A stretch of DNA of 64,000 bases from Chloroflexi bacterium RBG_13_51_36 (GCA_001796515.1 MGMS01000016.1:22714-86713); one strand, 5' to 3'; positions 18,463 through 28,090 are shown, counted from the first letter of the stretch. Numbers and translations are program-made. Notes: generated by a model from the sequence alone, not told the origin.

Positions 18463-18488
18463 TAGCCCAGCCAGCGGATTTGTAGAGA
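18463..18488 (+). repeat. Cassette-boundary repeat R3
   Basis: TAGCCCAGCCAGCGGATTTGTAGAGA. Confidence 0.9.
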
Positions 18489-18561
18489 ATAATACAGAAA
18501 GAGGGGGACTAAGTATAAAAGTTACTGAGCGGCTAGGTTATTAGGGGACGTAGGTATATCT

Positions 18562-19203
18562 ATGTCAGCCAAAAAGAGATTGCAAGAGGCTAGATTCTTC
18601 CTTGAGGAACTGCGTGATTCCTTACAGTCGCTTCCTCAGGACTCACCCACACAAATGAAATCTTGCTATTACCTAAGCGCATTTCAATCGGCAGCTGTAA
18701 GCGTAGTCGATTATTTACTCGAAGACGCCAATATCGAGTTCAGTTTGGGTATATCGTTGGACGAGAAATTAAGAGATATTTTTGAAAGTAAAGCAAAGGA
18801 AATTGATAACAAAGCCGCTTTAGATTTTCTCAAGTGGTGGAGAGAAGAGAGAGAGGCTTTAAAGAATGACCCGATAGGGAAACTGTTGACGGACAAAAGA
18901 CATATAGGTATACACAGGAGGCAAACAAAGCCAGACCTAGCCAAGATTGAAACAGGGGGTAACCTTTCCTTTTCAGGTAGCTTGGGAATTAAACACCCTT
19001 GTCAGGATAAGCTAGTAGACACCTGTAAGACTCCAGAGCAACCTCCCACAAGACCAAAGGCAACAGAAACAAATTTTGACTGGTTCTTCAGTGACTACCC
19101 CGACGAACCTGTCATAACTGTTTGTGGCAAATTTCTGGATAAGTTGGCAAGGCTTGTGTCAGAAGCGGAGCGGAAGTTCCCGCAGCACGAGACGGAAAGC
19201 TAA
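18562..19203 (+). CDS. Hypothetical protein
   Basis: 213-aa ORF bounded by R3 and R4; no family recognised. Confidence 0.65.
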   Translation: MSAKKRLQEARFFLEELRDSLQSLPQDSPTQMKSCYYLSAFQSAAVSVVDYLLEDANIEFSLGISLDEKLRDIFESKAKEIDNKAALDFLKWWREEREALKNDPIGKLLTDKRHIGIHRRQTKPDLAKIETGGNLSFSGSLGIKHPCQDKLVDTCKTPEQPPTRPKATETNFDWFFSDYPDEPVITVCGKFLDKLARLVSEAERKFPQHETES

Positions 19204-19220
19204 CTGTGAAATGAGGTTAT

Positions 19221-19246
19221 AAGCCCAGCCAGCGGATTTGGAGAGG
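19221..19246 (+). repeat. Cassette-boundary repeat R4
   Basis: AAGCCCAGCCAGCGGATTTGGAGAGG. Confidence 0.92.
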
Positions 19247-19321
19247 GCAGTTGAGGCAATAGGGGGAAGAGAACACACGCAGTTTTCCTTGTATAATTGA
19301 TGAAGAGATGGGGTGCCTAGA

Positions 19322-19720
19322 ATGGGTAAATACGAAGTTCGCATAAGCCGAAAGTGTGAGCAGTGTGGTGTAGAATTGAAGGAGAGCGATAAGAAGTGTC
19401 CAAACTGTGGCTCTAACTCGATGTATGCTGTGCAAGCTGGTGGCACACTCCCAACGCAGGGGAGCCTTAATAGAGAACATGTAGCTCCCTGGACTTCTAA
19501 AGATTGGGCCATTCTGTCCGTGATACTGGCAATTATACTGTTCCTTTTGTATTTAGCCTATGAGCTGCTCCCACTATCTTCTGAGCTAAAAATTGCGATA
19601 TCAATCGTAATTGTGCTAGCGCTAGCATTCGCCATTTACTGGCAAAGTTATCATGTTCGTATGTTCATCCGATGGTTAGACCGCAAGTTCACGGCTAGAA
19701 AAACATATCGTGATAGATAA
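19322..19720 (+). CDS. Zinc-ribbon, two-TM membrane protein
   Basis: KCEQCGVELKESDKKCPNCGSN followed by hydrophobic segments ILSVILAIILFLLYLAY and IAISIVIVLALAFAIYW. Confidence 0.7.
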   Translation: MGKYEVRISRKCEQCGVELKESDKKCPNCGSNSMYAVQAGGTLPTQGSLNREHVAPWTSKDWAILSVILAIILFLLYLAYELLPLSSELKIAISIVIVLALAFAIYWQSYHVRMFIRWLDRKFTARKTYRDR

Positions 19721-19771
19721 ACAAGCCTTCATAATCTCAGTAAAATATTGGATGTATTAAGGGAATGAATT

Positions 19772-19797
19772 CAGCCCAGCCAGCGGATTTGGATGGG
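19772..19797 (+). repeat. Cassette-boundary repeat R5
   Basis: CAGCCCAGCCAGCGGATTTGGATGGG. Confidence 0.9.
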
Positions 19798-19823
19798 TAA
19801 CAGAACAAGGAAGGAGGTCAGCT

Positions 19824-20069
19824 ATGTTATTCATGAGTCTTCTATCACCGAAAGGAAAGGGCAGAGAGGCTATCGACTATTTGAAAAGGCTCAAAGCTCC
19901 GAAGGGAATCACAATCCACGATGTTTATGTCACCATTGGGCGATATGACGGCGTAGTTGTCTTTGAAGCACCCACCCCCAAGACGGCTATGAGCTTTGTG
20001 GTGGACGTGGGAATTAAGACAGGCTACCTTATCGAAACCCTAAGCGCCGTTCCCGCCAAAGAAGTCTGA
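19824..20069 (+). CDS. GYD-domain-like small protein
   Basis: MLFMSLLSPKGKGREAIDYLKRLKAPKGITIHDVYVTIGRYDGVVVFEAPTPKTAMSFVVDVGIKTGYLIETLSAVP. Confidence 0.75.
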   Translation: MLFMSLLSPKGKGREAIDYLKRLKAPKGITIHDVYVTIGRYDGVVVFEAPTPKTAMSFVVDVGIKTGYLIETLSAVPAKEV

Positions 20070-20152
20070 GCACTGTTCTGCCCCAGCAGAGATTCACGAG
20101 ATACAGAAGGCAGGTCTGGAGAGAAAAGAGCTGTAGGCACGGAGGTGAACCC

Positions 20153-20605
20153 ATGAACCTTTCGTGGTTTTATATAATAGTGACAATTGTATTTGCAGCG
20201 GTTACTGGATACTATGCCTATGAGACGAGGAGAATCAGGGAAGAGACGATACGACCGAAGCTATCGTTGAGGACCGGAATGTATACGTATGGGGGAGGTT
20301 TCGACGAGCTAATATTGACGAACACAGGCGCTGTAGCAAGGGATATTGACATAGATATTGAAAGGGGCATGGAAGGAGGCCCGAAGATTCAAGAAGCACT
20401 TTTTGTCCCATCTCTTGATACATCGCAAGAAATCAGTCTTATTACCGACCTCGACTCAATCAGACGATACAATGGCTTTGTCAATGTCCGCCTCAACTTC
20501 AAGGATACTTCGAAGAGGAAGCTGACCGAGACACTGTCGATTGACTTCGCTGAGGTGGCAAGACGGGGCAGGAAAATCACTTTCCAGACCACGCCCAAGG
20601 ATTAA
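20153..20605 (+). CDS. Hypothetical membrane-anchored protein
   Basis: N-terminal TM helix then a soluble domain; no family recognised. Confidence 0.6.
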   Translation: MNLSWFYIIVTIVFAAVTGYYAYETRRIREETIRPKLSLRTGMYTYGGGFDELILTNTGAVARDIDIDIERGMEGGPKIQEALFVPSLDTSQEISLITDLDSIRRYNGFVNVRLNFKDTSKRKLTETLSIDFAEVARRGRKITFQTTPKD

Positions 20606-20663
20606 ATGTCGACCAAATACGAAGGGCCGGCAACCCAGATACGGAGCGGTTTACAGTCGGGGA

Positions 20664-21548
20664 CTAGTAGCCCCCAATGACATTCTTTCTGGACAGCATA
20701 TCGTAGTAGTGGTTGTTGTTCTGCAGACCATTGAGAGCCGTCGTGTGGTCCACCGATGACCCGTAACGTCGCCGAAGCTGGACTGCGTCTATGGCATGGC
20801 ACTTTGGCTTCGCGTGTCCGACACTACCTGTTTCATGGTGCTGAGAAAGCAAGTTCATGTTGACGGAGTGGTGTGTTGTTCCCTCCGCGGCACCAGAGGT
20901 CGTAGCCCAATTGGAATGGGCCACAGCGCTATTCGTGCTTTCGAAGCGCTGGGAAAGCCACTCCATATTTATCGCGTGATGAATCACCTCCTCTGTTCTG
21001 GTGGATGTGTTAGTGTGACTACCAACATATTTGCAGCGCTGGGAAAGACCCTGCATATCTGCGGCGTGGTTCGCCGTGCCCTCTCGTATATTACACCTGA
21101 CAGGCTGAACTGAAGGCTTAGCTTCAAAGCTGCGGCTGCCTGTAATTTGCCCGAGAATAGCACGTTCCTCACTCAAACCGTGGCGCTTTGCTGGGCCCGC
21201 GGCACCGGATTCGCCATAAGCGTAGTCGCCAAGATGACCGGTGTGGGCCAGATAATACTGGACCATTTCTCGGAGGTGATTATTCCGATTGGCTTCAAGC
21301 TTTTTGGACAAATGCCGAGCGACAAGTATGAGTGCTACACCGAACGGTGTGGTAAAGGGTTCCGGGGCGAATATCAAAGCAATGCCCAGGTGCCTCAGAA
21401 GCCTGATGCCAGTTCCAGTCCCAACCATGCTAGTCCATAAAAGCACATCCCCGCCAGTGTCTATCCTCGGGTTATGTGGACTGGCGGGATAAGCAAGCTG
21501 CCAGACTACTTTGTGGACGTGCTTATAAAAGTCTAGTGCGTGTAACAA
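20664..21548 (-). CDS. Hypothetical protein with about four degenerate His/Asn/Ser-rich C-terminal repeats
   Basis: 294-aa ORF; hydrophobic N-terminal half; repeated motif HAxNMxxLSQRxE in the C-terminal half. Confidence 0.5.
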   Translation of the reverse strand: MLHALDFYKHVHKVVWQLAYPASPHNPRIDTGGDVLLWTSMVGTGTGIRLLRHLGIALIFAPEPFTTPFGVALILVARHLSKKLEANRNNHLREMVQYYLAHTGHLGDYAYGESGAAGPAKRHGLSEERAILGQITGSRSFEAKPSVQPVRCNIREGTANHAADMQGLSQRCKYVGSHTNTSTRTEEVIHHAINMEWLSQRFESTNSAVAHSNWATTSGAAEGTTHHSVNMNLLSQHHETGSVGHAKPKCHAIDAVQLRRRYGSSVDHTTALNGLQNNNHYYDMLSRKNVIGGY

Positions 21549-21662
21549 GTGTTGTCAATAGGTTAGGGCTCTATGCTCGAAAAAATTATGCTCTATCTTG
21601 TAAACAGACCAGTAATGCCGCCGGACGAAATGATTTGGAGGATGATGATGGACGGCGATGCG

Positions 21663-21688
21663 TAGCCGGCCAGTAGATTTGGAGAAGG
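21663..21688 (+). repeat. Cassette-boundary repeat R6 (diverged)
   Basis: TAGCCGGCCAGTAGATTTGGAGAAGG. Confidence 0.75.
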
Positions 21689-21750
21689 CCTTTCGGTTAT
21701 TATGAAAGAGTAAGGCAATGTTGCCTGAAAGAACAGTGGAGGTGAAAGGA

Positions 21751-22086
21751 ATGGAGCAGAAGAGACTGGAGAAGTTTGTCGGCCAAGGGATCAGATTAGT
21801 TGATTTAGCTGATTATCAAGAAGGTTCTGTGGTGAGTCGAACCATAATTGATAAGAAGACGGGTACGGTTACCTTTTTCGCATTTGCTGAAGGGCAAGGC
21901 TTAAGCGAGCATACGGCACCGTTCGATGCCCTGGTCTATCTCATTGAAGGTGAAGCGGAAATTGTTATCTCCGGCAAACCTATTCGCGTGAAAGGTGGTG
22001 AGGTGGTCATCATGCCGGCCAATCAGCCACATGCTCTGCAGGCAATAAGGAATTTCAAGATGATTCTCACGATGATTCGGTCTTGA
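21751..22086 (+). CDS. Cupin domain protein
   Basis: GLSEHTAPFDALVYLIEGEAEIVISGKPIRVKGGEVVIMPANQPHALQA. Confidence 0.88.
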   Translation: MEQKRLEKFVGQGIRLVDLADYQEGSVVSRTIIDKKTGTVTFFAFAEGQGLSEHTAPFDALVYLIEGEAEIVISGKPIRVKGGEVVIMPANQPHALQAIRNFKMILTMIRS

Positions 22087-22140
22087 TGTGGAAGATGAAA
22101 TTGAGATGGCAACCTTGCCTGACAGCGTGCAAAACGCTTC

Positions 22141-22647
22141 TTAATCCGACACGGTTATGAAATCCTTTATCTTTTCAAACGTCGCGGGACCGATACCGCT
22201 GACCCTAAGCAAGTCCTCGATTCTTCTGAAGGTGCCGTTTTCAGTACGGTAATCCACGATAGCTTGGGCAGTAACCTCACCTATGCCCGGCAAGGCTTCA
22301 AGCAGCCAGGGTTCGGCTCGGTTGATGTCTATCTTCTGAGGGGATTGTCCTTCGCTTTCCCGAGGAATGTTAATCTCAATATGGCCGAGGTCAGCATCGG
22401 GTTCAATGCCGGCACTCAGAAGAAGAGTCTGTATGGTGTCACCCTCCTGCCAGGGATAGATACCGGGGTTAGCCACGGCGCCGCTGATGTACAGTTCGCC
22501 GTTTTGCGCCGGAAGTTCTGTTTGGGAAATAACGATTTCCACGGGCTGGTTTCGGCTGTGTTGCACCGTCAGCATTATGCCGCCAACTATTGCGGCGATA
22601 AGCAGAAAGACTGTTATGGATAGGTAGACTTTATCGGCACGGCTCAT
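22141..22647 (-). CDS. comEA: ComEA-like helix-hairpin-helix protein
   Basis: SLBB-like segment and IDINRAEPWLLEALPGIGEVTAQAIVDYRTENGTFRRIEDLLRVSGIGPATFEKIKDFI. Confidence 0.88.
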   Translation of the reverse strand: MSRADKVYLSITVFLLIAAIVGGIMLTVQHSRNQPVEIVISQTELPAQNGELYISGAVANPGIYPWQEGDTIQTLLLSAGIEPDADLGHIEINIPRESEGQSPQKIDINRAEPWLLEALPGIGEVTAQAIVDYRTENGTFRRIEDLLRVSGIGPATFEKIKDFITVSD

Positions 22648-22887
22648 GGCATAGCTCCTTTCTCAATAAATATGGTCATAAATGATATTCTACAACAAAA
22701 TCGCTTTTGCCAGCCTAGGCCCAAGAAAACCTTTTGATGGCTCCTCTTCATTATTCTGAAGCAGCCTCCTCCGGCAACAGAGCCGGCTGGGTGCGAAATA
22801 GTCATTCGCGGTCTCTCTCTTGACTTTGCTATGAGCCTGCACATACAATCAATAATAAGATCAAATATCCAGCTAAAGGAGGCGAAA

Positions 22888-23046
22888 ATGGATATGTGGC
22901 TAGTCTTGTATTGGACGGGACCTATCGGCGTTGGCGCATTCCTTGTGTGTTTGGGTGCCATGATTTACCTAATCAGCAAAGCTGACGAGAAAAGTAAGCA
23001 CGCAAAGGCATTTGCTCAGGAAAAAGGACTAGAGAAGAAGAAATAA
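22888..23046 (+). CDS. Small single-TM membrane protein
   Basis: AAAGGAGG Shine-Dalgarno; MDMWLVLYWTGPIGVGAFLVCLGAMIYLISKADEKSKHAKAFAQEKGLEKKK. Confidence 0.6.
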   Translation: MDMWLVLYWTGPIGVGAFLVCLGAMIYLISKADEKSKHAKAFAQEKGLEKKK

Positions 23047-23302
23047 TAGCTACAGTCGTCTAGCGACTTGAACAGTCGCAGTCAGCTCTCTGCTTTTTGC
23101 CATTGGGAGGGCCAACTTGTGGGGGCGTGGCAGTCTCCTCGTCCCCGCCGAGATTGCTTCGTCGTTACACTCCTCGCAATGGCATGGTATGGGGTCATTC
23201 GAGCACCTGAAAGCTGCGTGACAATCTCACAGGCTGGCGCTGGATTCGTCAGCAAGTGTGCCCGAAATTGCCCGCCCTGTATCCCGGTGCTAAAATTGCC
23301 CT

Positions 23303-23764
23303 ATGGCAAAAGCTTCCAGCGTGATAACAGTCAATCGCAAAGCTTATCACAATTACCATATTCAGGAGAACCTTGAGGTAGGAATTGTCCTTAAGGGCTC
23401 CGAGATCAAATCCATCAGAGAAGGGAAAGCAAATTTGAGTGATGCCTACGCCAAGCCGGAAAATGGTGAACTGTGGCTCTACAATAGCCATATTGCGTCC
23501 TATGATGCTGCCAGCTATAACACTCATGAGCCAACCAGGCCCCGCAAGCTTCTTCTTCATAGAAAAGAGATTAACACCCTCGCCGGCAAGGTAACACAAA
23601 AGGGTTTGACCTTGGTGCCCCTTAAGCTGTATATTAAACATGGGATTGCCAAAGTGGAGTTGGGGGTTGCCAAGGGAAAGAAAGCTTACGATAAAAGGGA
23701 GGCTATTGCCCGTCGGGACTCCGATAGGGAAGTAGAGCGGGCAATGAAGTATAGAAGGAGGTGA
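23303..23764 (+). CDS. smpB: SsrA-binding protein
   Basis: NRKAYHNYHIQENLEVGIVLKGSEIKSIREGKANLSDAYA...KLYIKHGIAKVELGVAKGKKAYDKREAIARRDSDREVERAM. Confidence 0.96.
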   Translation: MAKASSVITVNRKAYHNYHIQENLEVGIVLKGSEIKSIREGKANLSDAYAKPENGELWLYNSHIASYDAASYNTHEPTRPRKLLLHRKEINTLAGKVTQKGLTLVPLKLYIKHGIAKVELGVAKGKKAYDKREAIARRDSDREVERAMKYRRR

Positions 23765-23785
23765 TGGAAAGGGAGGCTAGAGTAT

Positions 23786-24122
23786 GGGGGCGCGTGGGTT
23801 CGACAGGGGGAGGCCTACAGAATTGCAGGCTGAGGTGCCACTAACCTCACAAAACAAGTGGCAAAAAACAAATGCTGAACCTGTTTACGCTTAACGGTTC
23901 GATCTAACCTAAGCTCTCCTCGAAGCTTGGGATTAGGTGTCAGAAAAATCGGGGCTCTCCAATCCCGATGCCGATAGGGGTTGGCTAAGAAGTATTGGCT
24001 GGTCTGGCCGGATTCGGTCAGCAGATGAAAGCTAGACGAGACAAAAGGAGCTGACTAAGCCTGTAGGATATTCTGGCAACCTTCTTTTGGACGGGGAGTT
24101 CAACTCTCCCCCGCCTCCACCA
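23786..24122 (+). ncRNA. ssrA: Transfer-messenger RNA
   Basis: 5' GGGGGCGCGTGGGTTCGAC, 3' GGGAGTTCAACTCTCCCCCGCCTCCACCA; 7-bp acceptor stem; directly downstream of smpB. Confidence 0.93.
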
Positions 24123-24133
24123 AGGAAATTTAG

Positions 24134-24165
24134 AAGCGCCAGCTTTTCAATGCTGGCGCTTTTAT
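24134..24165 (+). terminator. Rho-independent terminator of tmRNA
   Basis: AAGCGCCAGC ttttcaat GCTGGCGCTTTTATAT. Confidence 0.85.
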
Positions 24166-24322
24166 ATCTGGATGAAGTTTGATAACAGGGCAGGCTGGTT
24201 TTGACGCAGTTGCCGTTTGTATTATGGAGCGGATTTGCAGCCAGTCAGGTCCTTACCTTCTTTCAAGCTGAAGCCAAGCGAGATCGTTTCACCAGTTGTA
24301 GGTAGCTGTCGTCTGCTGGCCA

Positions 24323-24805
24323 TTAGGGCGAGATGGGAATCCTGGCAGCGAAGGCTTCCACTTTCTTCTGCCAATTCTCTTCGAGCGGCCCCTTGAGACT
24401 GGTCACAAAAATCTTACCCTCGGCGACCTTGACCATGCCCTTTTTCTGCAGCATTTCATTCATGACGGGGATGACGCGCTGACACTTGCCTAGCTCCTCT
24501 TCGGTGGTGGGTATCCGTATGCTCTTTTCTGGCTCAGGTGCGAGCTCGGTGACCAGGATGGCGTACTTAGTTCCGGATGGCAAATTGACCTTCTTCAGAA
24601 AACCGCGCATATCTCCAATGGGCTTGCCGAAGCGTCCCGGTGAGCTAAAAACGTACAGGTCGGCCGGTGGTACCTCCTTTGGCTTGATGTTTTTGACGTG
24701 ATGGACGTTGACAGTGACACCCTTGGCCGTCATCTGCCTCTGGAACTCCTCTGCGACCTTGGCTCCATTTCCATACTTAGAGGCATGAAAATATTCGATT
24801 TTCAC
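24323..24805 (-). CDS. Flavodoxin-like protein
   Basis: MKIEYFHASKYGNGAKVAEEFQRQM...DLYVFSSPGRFGKPIGDMRGFLKKV. Confidence 0.7.
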   Translation of the reverse strand: MKIEYFHASKYGNGAKVAEEFQRQMTAKGVTVNVHHVKNIKPKEVPPADLYVFSSPGRFGKPIGDMRGFLKKVNLPSGTKYAILVTELAPEPEKSIRIPTTEEELGKCQRVIPVMNEMLQKKGMVKVAEGKIFVTSLKGPLEENWQKKVEAFAARIPISP

Positions 24806-25006
24806 GGCGAACCTCCTATCTAGCTTAAGTCCGACCTTTTGAGTTCAATACTACTGGCGCCGACAACGGCTGTCAATCTAATAATTCGTGATATTGTTCA
24901 GCGCTACCAGGCACTGTCTACTTTTCCTCTTCTTTTCAAACAGAAGTTCGGTAACTGTCTCCTAAACTTCACCAAAGGGAATTCGAACTAATTTGCGAAG
25001 AGCAGG

Positions 25007-26005
25007 TCAAGGGCTAAATAGGCTGGCCGGCACAGACTTGGGCACTATCACCTTCAACGCTGAGGGCACGGTATGAATGGCGACCGGGGTCCTGGTGAAA
25101 GGCTCACCGTCTACATGAACTGGCAATGAGCGGGCTGACTCGATGGTTATTTCGCGGCATTGGTAGTACTCTACCTTGGGGTCTTCCAGATGTTTATGGG
25201 TCAGCACCTTCATTGCCTGCTGCACAAAAGTAATAAAACCGCCTCCCTTGAAAACACACACATCTAACTTGCCGTCGTTCATGCAAGCCTTAGCCCCAAT
25301 CGCTATCATGCCGCCATAGAGTTGGATATTGCTGACGACAATGAATGGCGTATTGACCTTTGCGAGTTTCCCATCCAGATTCAGGCAGGCGTCCGTGCCG
25401 TAGAATCGAGAAGCTGACTCGATTGCCGGAAGCACATACGCCCAGGAACCTAAAGCCTTTTTCTCTTTCAGCGGTACGCTCTGGGCAATGGCAGCGTCAA
25501 ACCCGATACCTGCCCACATCAAGAAGTAACGACCTGAGAGCTCACCCATGTCGACGGCAACAGTCCGTCCCTCCACGAACACGCGAGTGGCGTCCAGTAG
25601 GACCCTTCGATAGTAATTGGCAGGTAATGGGCGAGCGACTCTTTCCTCCAGAGCAGCAATCATCTTGGCCGCTTGAGTGCCCGGAAGCAGGGGATTCAGG
25701 GCAGGGATGCCCATCTGTAAGGCCCATGAGTTGGTCGTGCCCATAGGAAGCACCCCCAGCGCCGCATCGGTGTTCACCAGCCCGTTTGCTGCCTCGTTGA
25801 TAGTGCCATCGCCGCCGGCGGCAATGACTACCCGTGCACCTGTGTCTACAGCATGGCGGGCTAACTCGGTCGCTTCCGATGGCCTGCTGGTTTCCCGCAA
25901 GGTAACTGACCATCCGTAGCGGCTCAAAAAGGCAATTACGTTGTCAAGTTCGTGTCTGACGACCACCTGTCCGCCGGAAGGATTGTATATCAACTCAGCT
26001 TGCAT
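25007..26005 (-). CDS. Diacylglycerol/lipid kinase family protein
   Basis: AELIYNPSGGQ, RVVIAAGGDGTINEAANGL, LGVLPMGTTNSWALQMGIP. Confidence 0.9.
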   Translation of the reverse strand: MQAELIYNPSGGQVVVRHELDNVIAFLSRYGWSVTLRETSRPSEATELARHAVDTGARVVIAAGGDGTINEAANGLVNTDAALGVLPMGTTNSWALQMGIPALNPLLPGTQAAKMIAALEERVARPLPANYYRRVLLDATRVFVEGRTVAVDMGELSGRYFLMWAGIGFDAAIAQSVPLKEKKALGSWAYVLPAIESASRFYGTDACLNLDGKLAKVNTPFIVVSNIQLYGGMIAIGAKACMNDGKLDVCVFKGGGFITFVQQAMKVLTHKHLEDPKVEYYQCREITIESARSLPVHVDGEPFTRTPVAIHTVPSALKVIVPKSVPASLFSP

Positions 26006-26157
26006 AGGATTTTCATCTCTGTTTTGATTTTCTTTGTCTATCGGATCCTATCCTTCGAATCACGGCCTGTCAATTTCGAGATGACTTGGCTTTTCTTCCC
26101 ACTTTTCAGGATGCCATCCGTAGGTTATAATATCATTAGTAGGGCAGCGAGGCAGCG

Positions 26158-26388
26158 ATGATTATAAACAAACTTCTGACACGAAAAGGCTGGCGTGTGG
26201 TAGCGCACTCCTTGCTAGCAGCGGCCGGGATTGGCCTCGTTTACGTATTCTCCAAGATGGTCATAGGAGATATCCAACAAGAGGATACGTTGAGGACATG
26301 TATTCTAGGTGTGGGAATCGCCTTCTCACTATGGTTAGTGGCGTTGGGAAGCATGCTGATAAAGGCCGAACTAACTGACTGGAGATGA
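26158..26388 (+). CDS. Small two-TM hypothetical protein
   Basis: 76-aa ORF with two hydrophobic helices. Confidence 0.5.
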   Translation: MIINKLLTRKGWRVVAHSLLAAAGIGLVYVFSKMVIGDIQQEDTLRTCILGVGIAFSLWLVALGSMLIKAELTDWR

Positions 26389-26567
26389 CACTGTAGCCGG
26401 ACCAAGGGCTCCTCTTGCCGTGGTGGCCCGCCATAGCGTAGCGTCGGTTCCTTGCGTAGCTCGTGAGCAAGCAGCACCGCATTCGCAGATGAGCAGGGCT
26501 ATTCCAGTGCCGCGTGGCCGAAAAACAATGCTGTCCGGGTTGTTTGGTAGACGAAAGGATAATAGCC

Positions 26568-27422
26568 ATGCCTAACGTAGCTATTGTGACGGATAGTGTA
26601 GCTGACTTGCCCCCCGAGGTGGCTGAGGAGTTCGGGATTACGGTGGTTCCACTTGTTGTCCGCTTTGGCACGGACCTCTATCACGATGGTTTCGACCTGA
26701 CTCCTGACCAGTTCTACGACAAGCTAAGAACCAGCAAGGCTTTGCCGGCGACATCCGTGCCAGCACCACTGGCGTTTGCCAATGCCTACGATAAGCTTGC
26801 CGAGAAAACAAACGAGATCGTGGCTATCTGTTTAACTTCCAAGCTCAGTGCCACCTATCAGGTGGCATTACAGGCCGTAGGGTTGATGAAGAAAAAATGC
26901 CGCGTGGAGGTGTTGGACTCGGAGTGGGCGGTTATGGCGCAGGGGTTTATAACAATCGCAGCTGCCAGAGTAGCCCGAGCCGGGGCTAGCCTTGATGAGG
27001 TGTTGGATGTGGCCCGTCACACCATGCGCCGTGTAGGTATATGTGCTGCCTTCGATACTCTTGAATACCTGGAACGGGGTGGGCGCATCGGCAAAGCACA
27101 AGCCCTCCTGGGCTCACTGCTCAAGGTAAACCCGATCATCGGCCTCAAGGACGGCGAGGTGTATCCTTGCGCTCGGGAACGCTCCCGGGCTAAAGCCATA
27201 GATTACCTCTTTAACTTTGCCGAGAATTTTAGCAAAGTTGATGGGTTAGCTGTGGAATATGCCACTGACCTGGATGAGGCCGACAGGTTAATTCAGAGGC
27301 TTCGCTCGCAGTATCCTCAAATCCCTACTTATCTCTCGCGTGCCAGCCCGGTCATCGGCACGCACACAGGGCCCGGTCTAATTGTTGTCGCCGTGCTTGG
27401 AGACAAACAATCCGCTATCTAG
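26568..27422 (+). CDS. DegV family fatty-acid-binding protein
   Basis: VAIVTDSVADLPPEVAEEFGITVVPLVVRFG...TSVPAPLAFANAYDKL...PVIGTHTGPGLIVVAVL. Confidence 0.93.
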   Translation: MPNVAIVTDSVADLPPEVAEEFGITVVPLVVRFGTDLYHDGFDLTPDQFYDKLRTSKALPATSVPAPLAFANAYDKLAEKTNEIVAICLTSKLSATYQVALQAVGLMKKKCRVEVLDSEWAVMAQGFITIAAARVARAGASLDEVLDVARHTMRRVGICAAFDTLEYLERGGRIGKAQALLGSLLKVNPIIGLKDGEVYPCARERSRAKAIDYLFNFAENFSKVDGLAVEYATDLDEADRLIQRLRSQYPQIPTYLSRASPVIGTHTGPGLIVVAVLGDKQSAI

Positions 27423-27434
27423 CTTGGTAAGGAC

Positions 27435-28049
27435 ATGCTACCAGGTATTGTAAGCATAATCGTCGGCTATCTTTTGGGCTCCGTCCCTACGGCGTATGTC
27501 GTCTCTCGCATGAGAAAAGGCGTGGATATCAGGGATATCGGTTCACGTAACATGGGCGGCGCTAATGTCATGCGTGAAATCGGCACTCGTGAAGGTGTGT
27601 TTGTCGGTCTCTTCGACATCGCGAAGGGGGCGGGGGCTATACTCATCGCCCAGGCTCTAAACGTTCCGGAACTCTGGGTCTTCGGGACTGGTTTCGCGGC
27701 CCTACTGGGGCACAATTTTCCTGTATTCGCAGGTTTCCGGGGTGGCCGCGGGTCAGCCGCCGTTATAGGTATCTTCCTTGTGCTAGCTCCCTGGGCGACA
27801 CTCATTACACTGGTGGTGGTAGCTATTCCCTTCTTCACCAGCCGCAAATTTGCGGGGGCTATAATGATTGGATTCGCCCTGTTGCCGTTGTTTCTCTGGC
27901 TGCTCGAAGGCTCGCTGGAGTTGGTATATTATGCATTGGTTATCGACCTTTTCATGCTCGTCCGCAATCTGTCCGGAATAAGACAACTCCTGACTAAAGG
28001 CATAATAAGGGACATGATATACGACAGGCAACAGAAGAAAGTGAAATGA
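27435..28049 (+). CDS. plsY: Glycerol-3-phosphate acyltransferase PlsY
   Basis: YLLGSVPTAYVVSRMRKGVDIRDIGSRNMGGANVMREIG...LLGHNFPVFAGFRGGRGSA. Confidence 0.9.
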   Translation: MLPGIVSIIVGYLLGSVPTAYVVSRMRKGVDIRDIGSRNMGGANVMREIGTREGVFVGLFDIAKGAGAILIAQALNVPELWVFGTGFAALLGHNFPVFAGFRGGRGSAAVIGIFLVLAPWATLITLVVVAIPFFTSRKFAGAIMIGFALLPLFLWLLEGSLELVYYALVIDLFMLVRNLSGIRQLLTKGIIRDMIYDRQQKKVK

Positions 28050-28090
28050 TATCAACAGTCATGGGTTATCCCGACTTTCACAGGTTGCCC

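Noticed and set aside
17920-21688. Classical integron cassette array with attC sites
   Set aside because: Repeats are ~26 bp, lack RYYYAAC/GTTRRRY cores and long imperfect stems, and no IntI is present; kept only as an integron-like layout.
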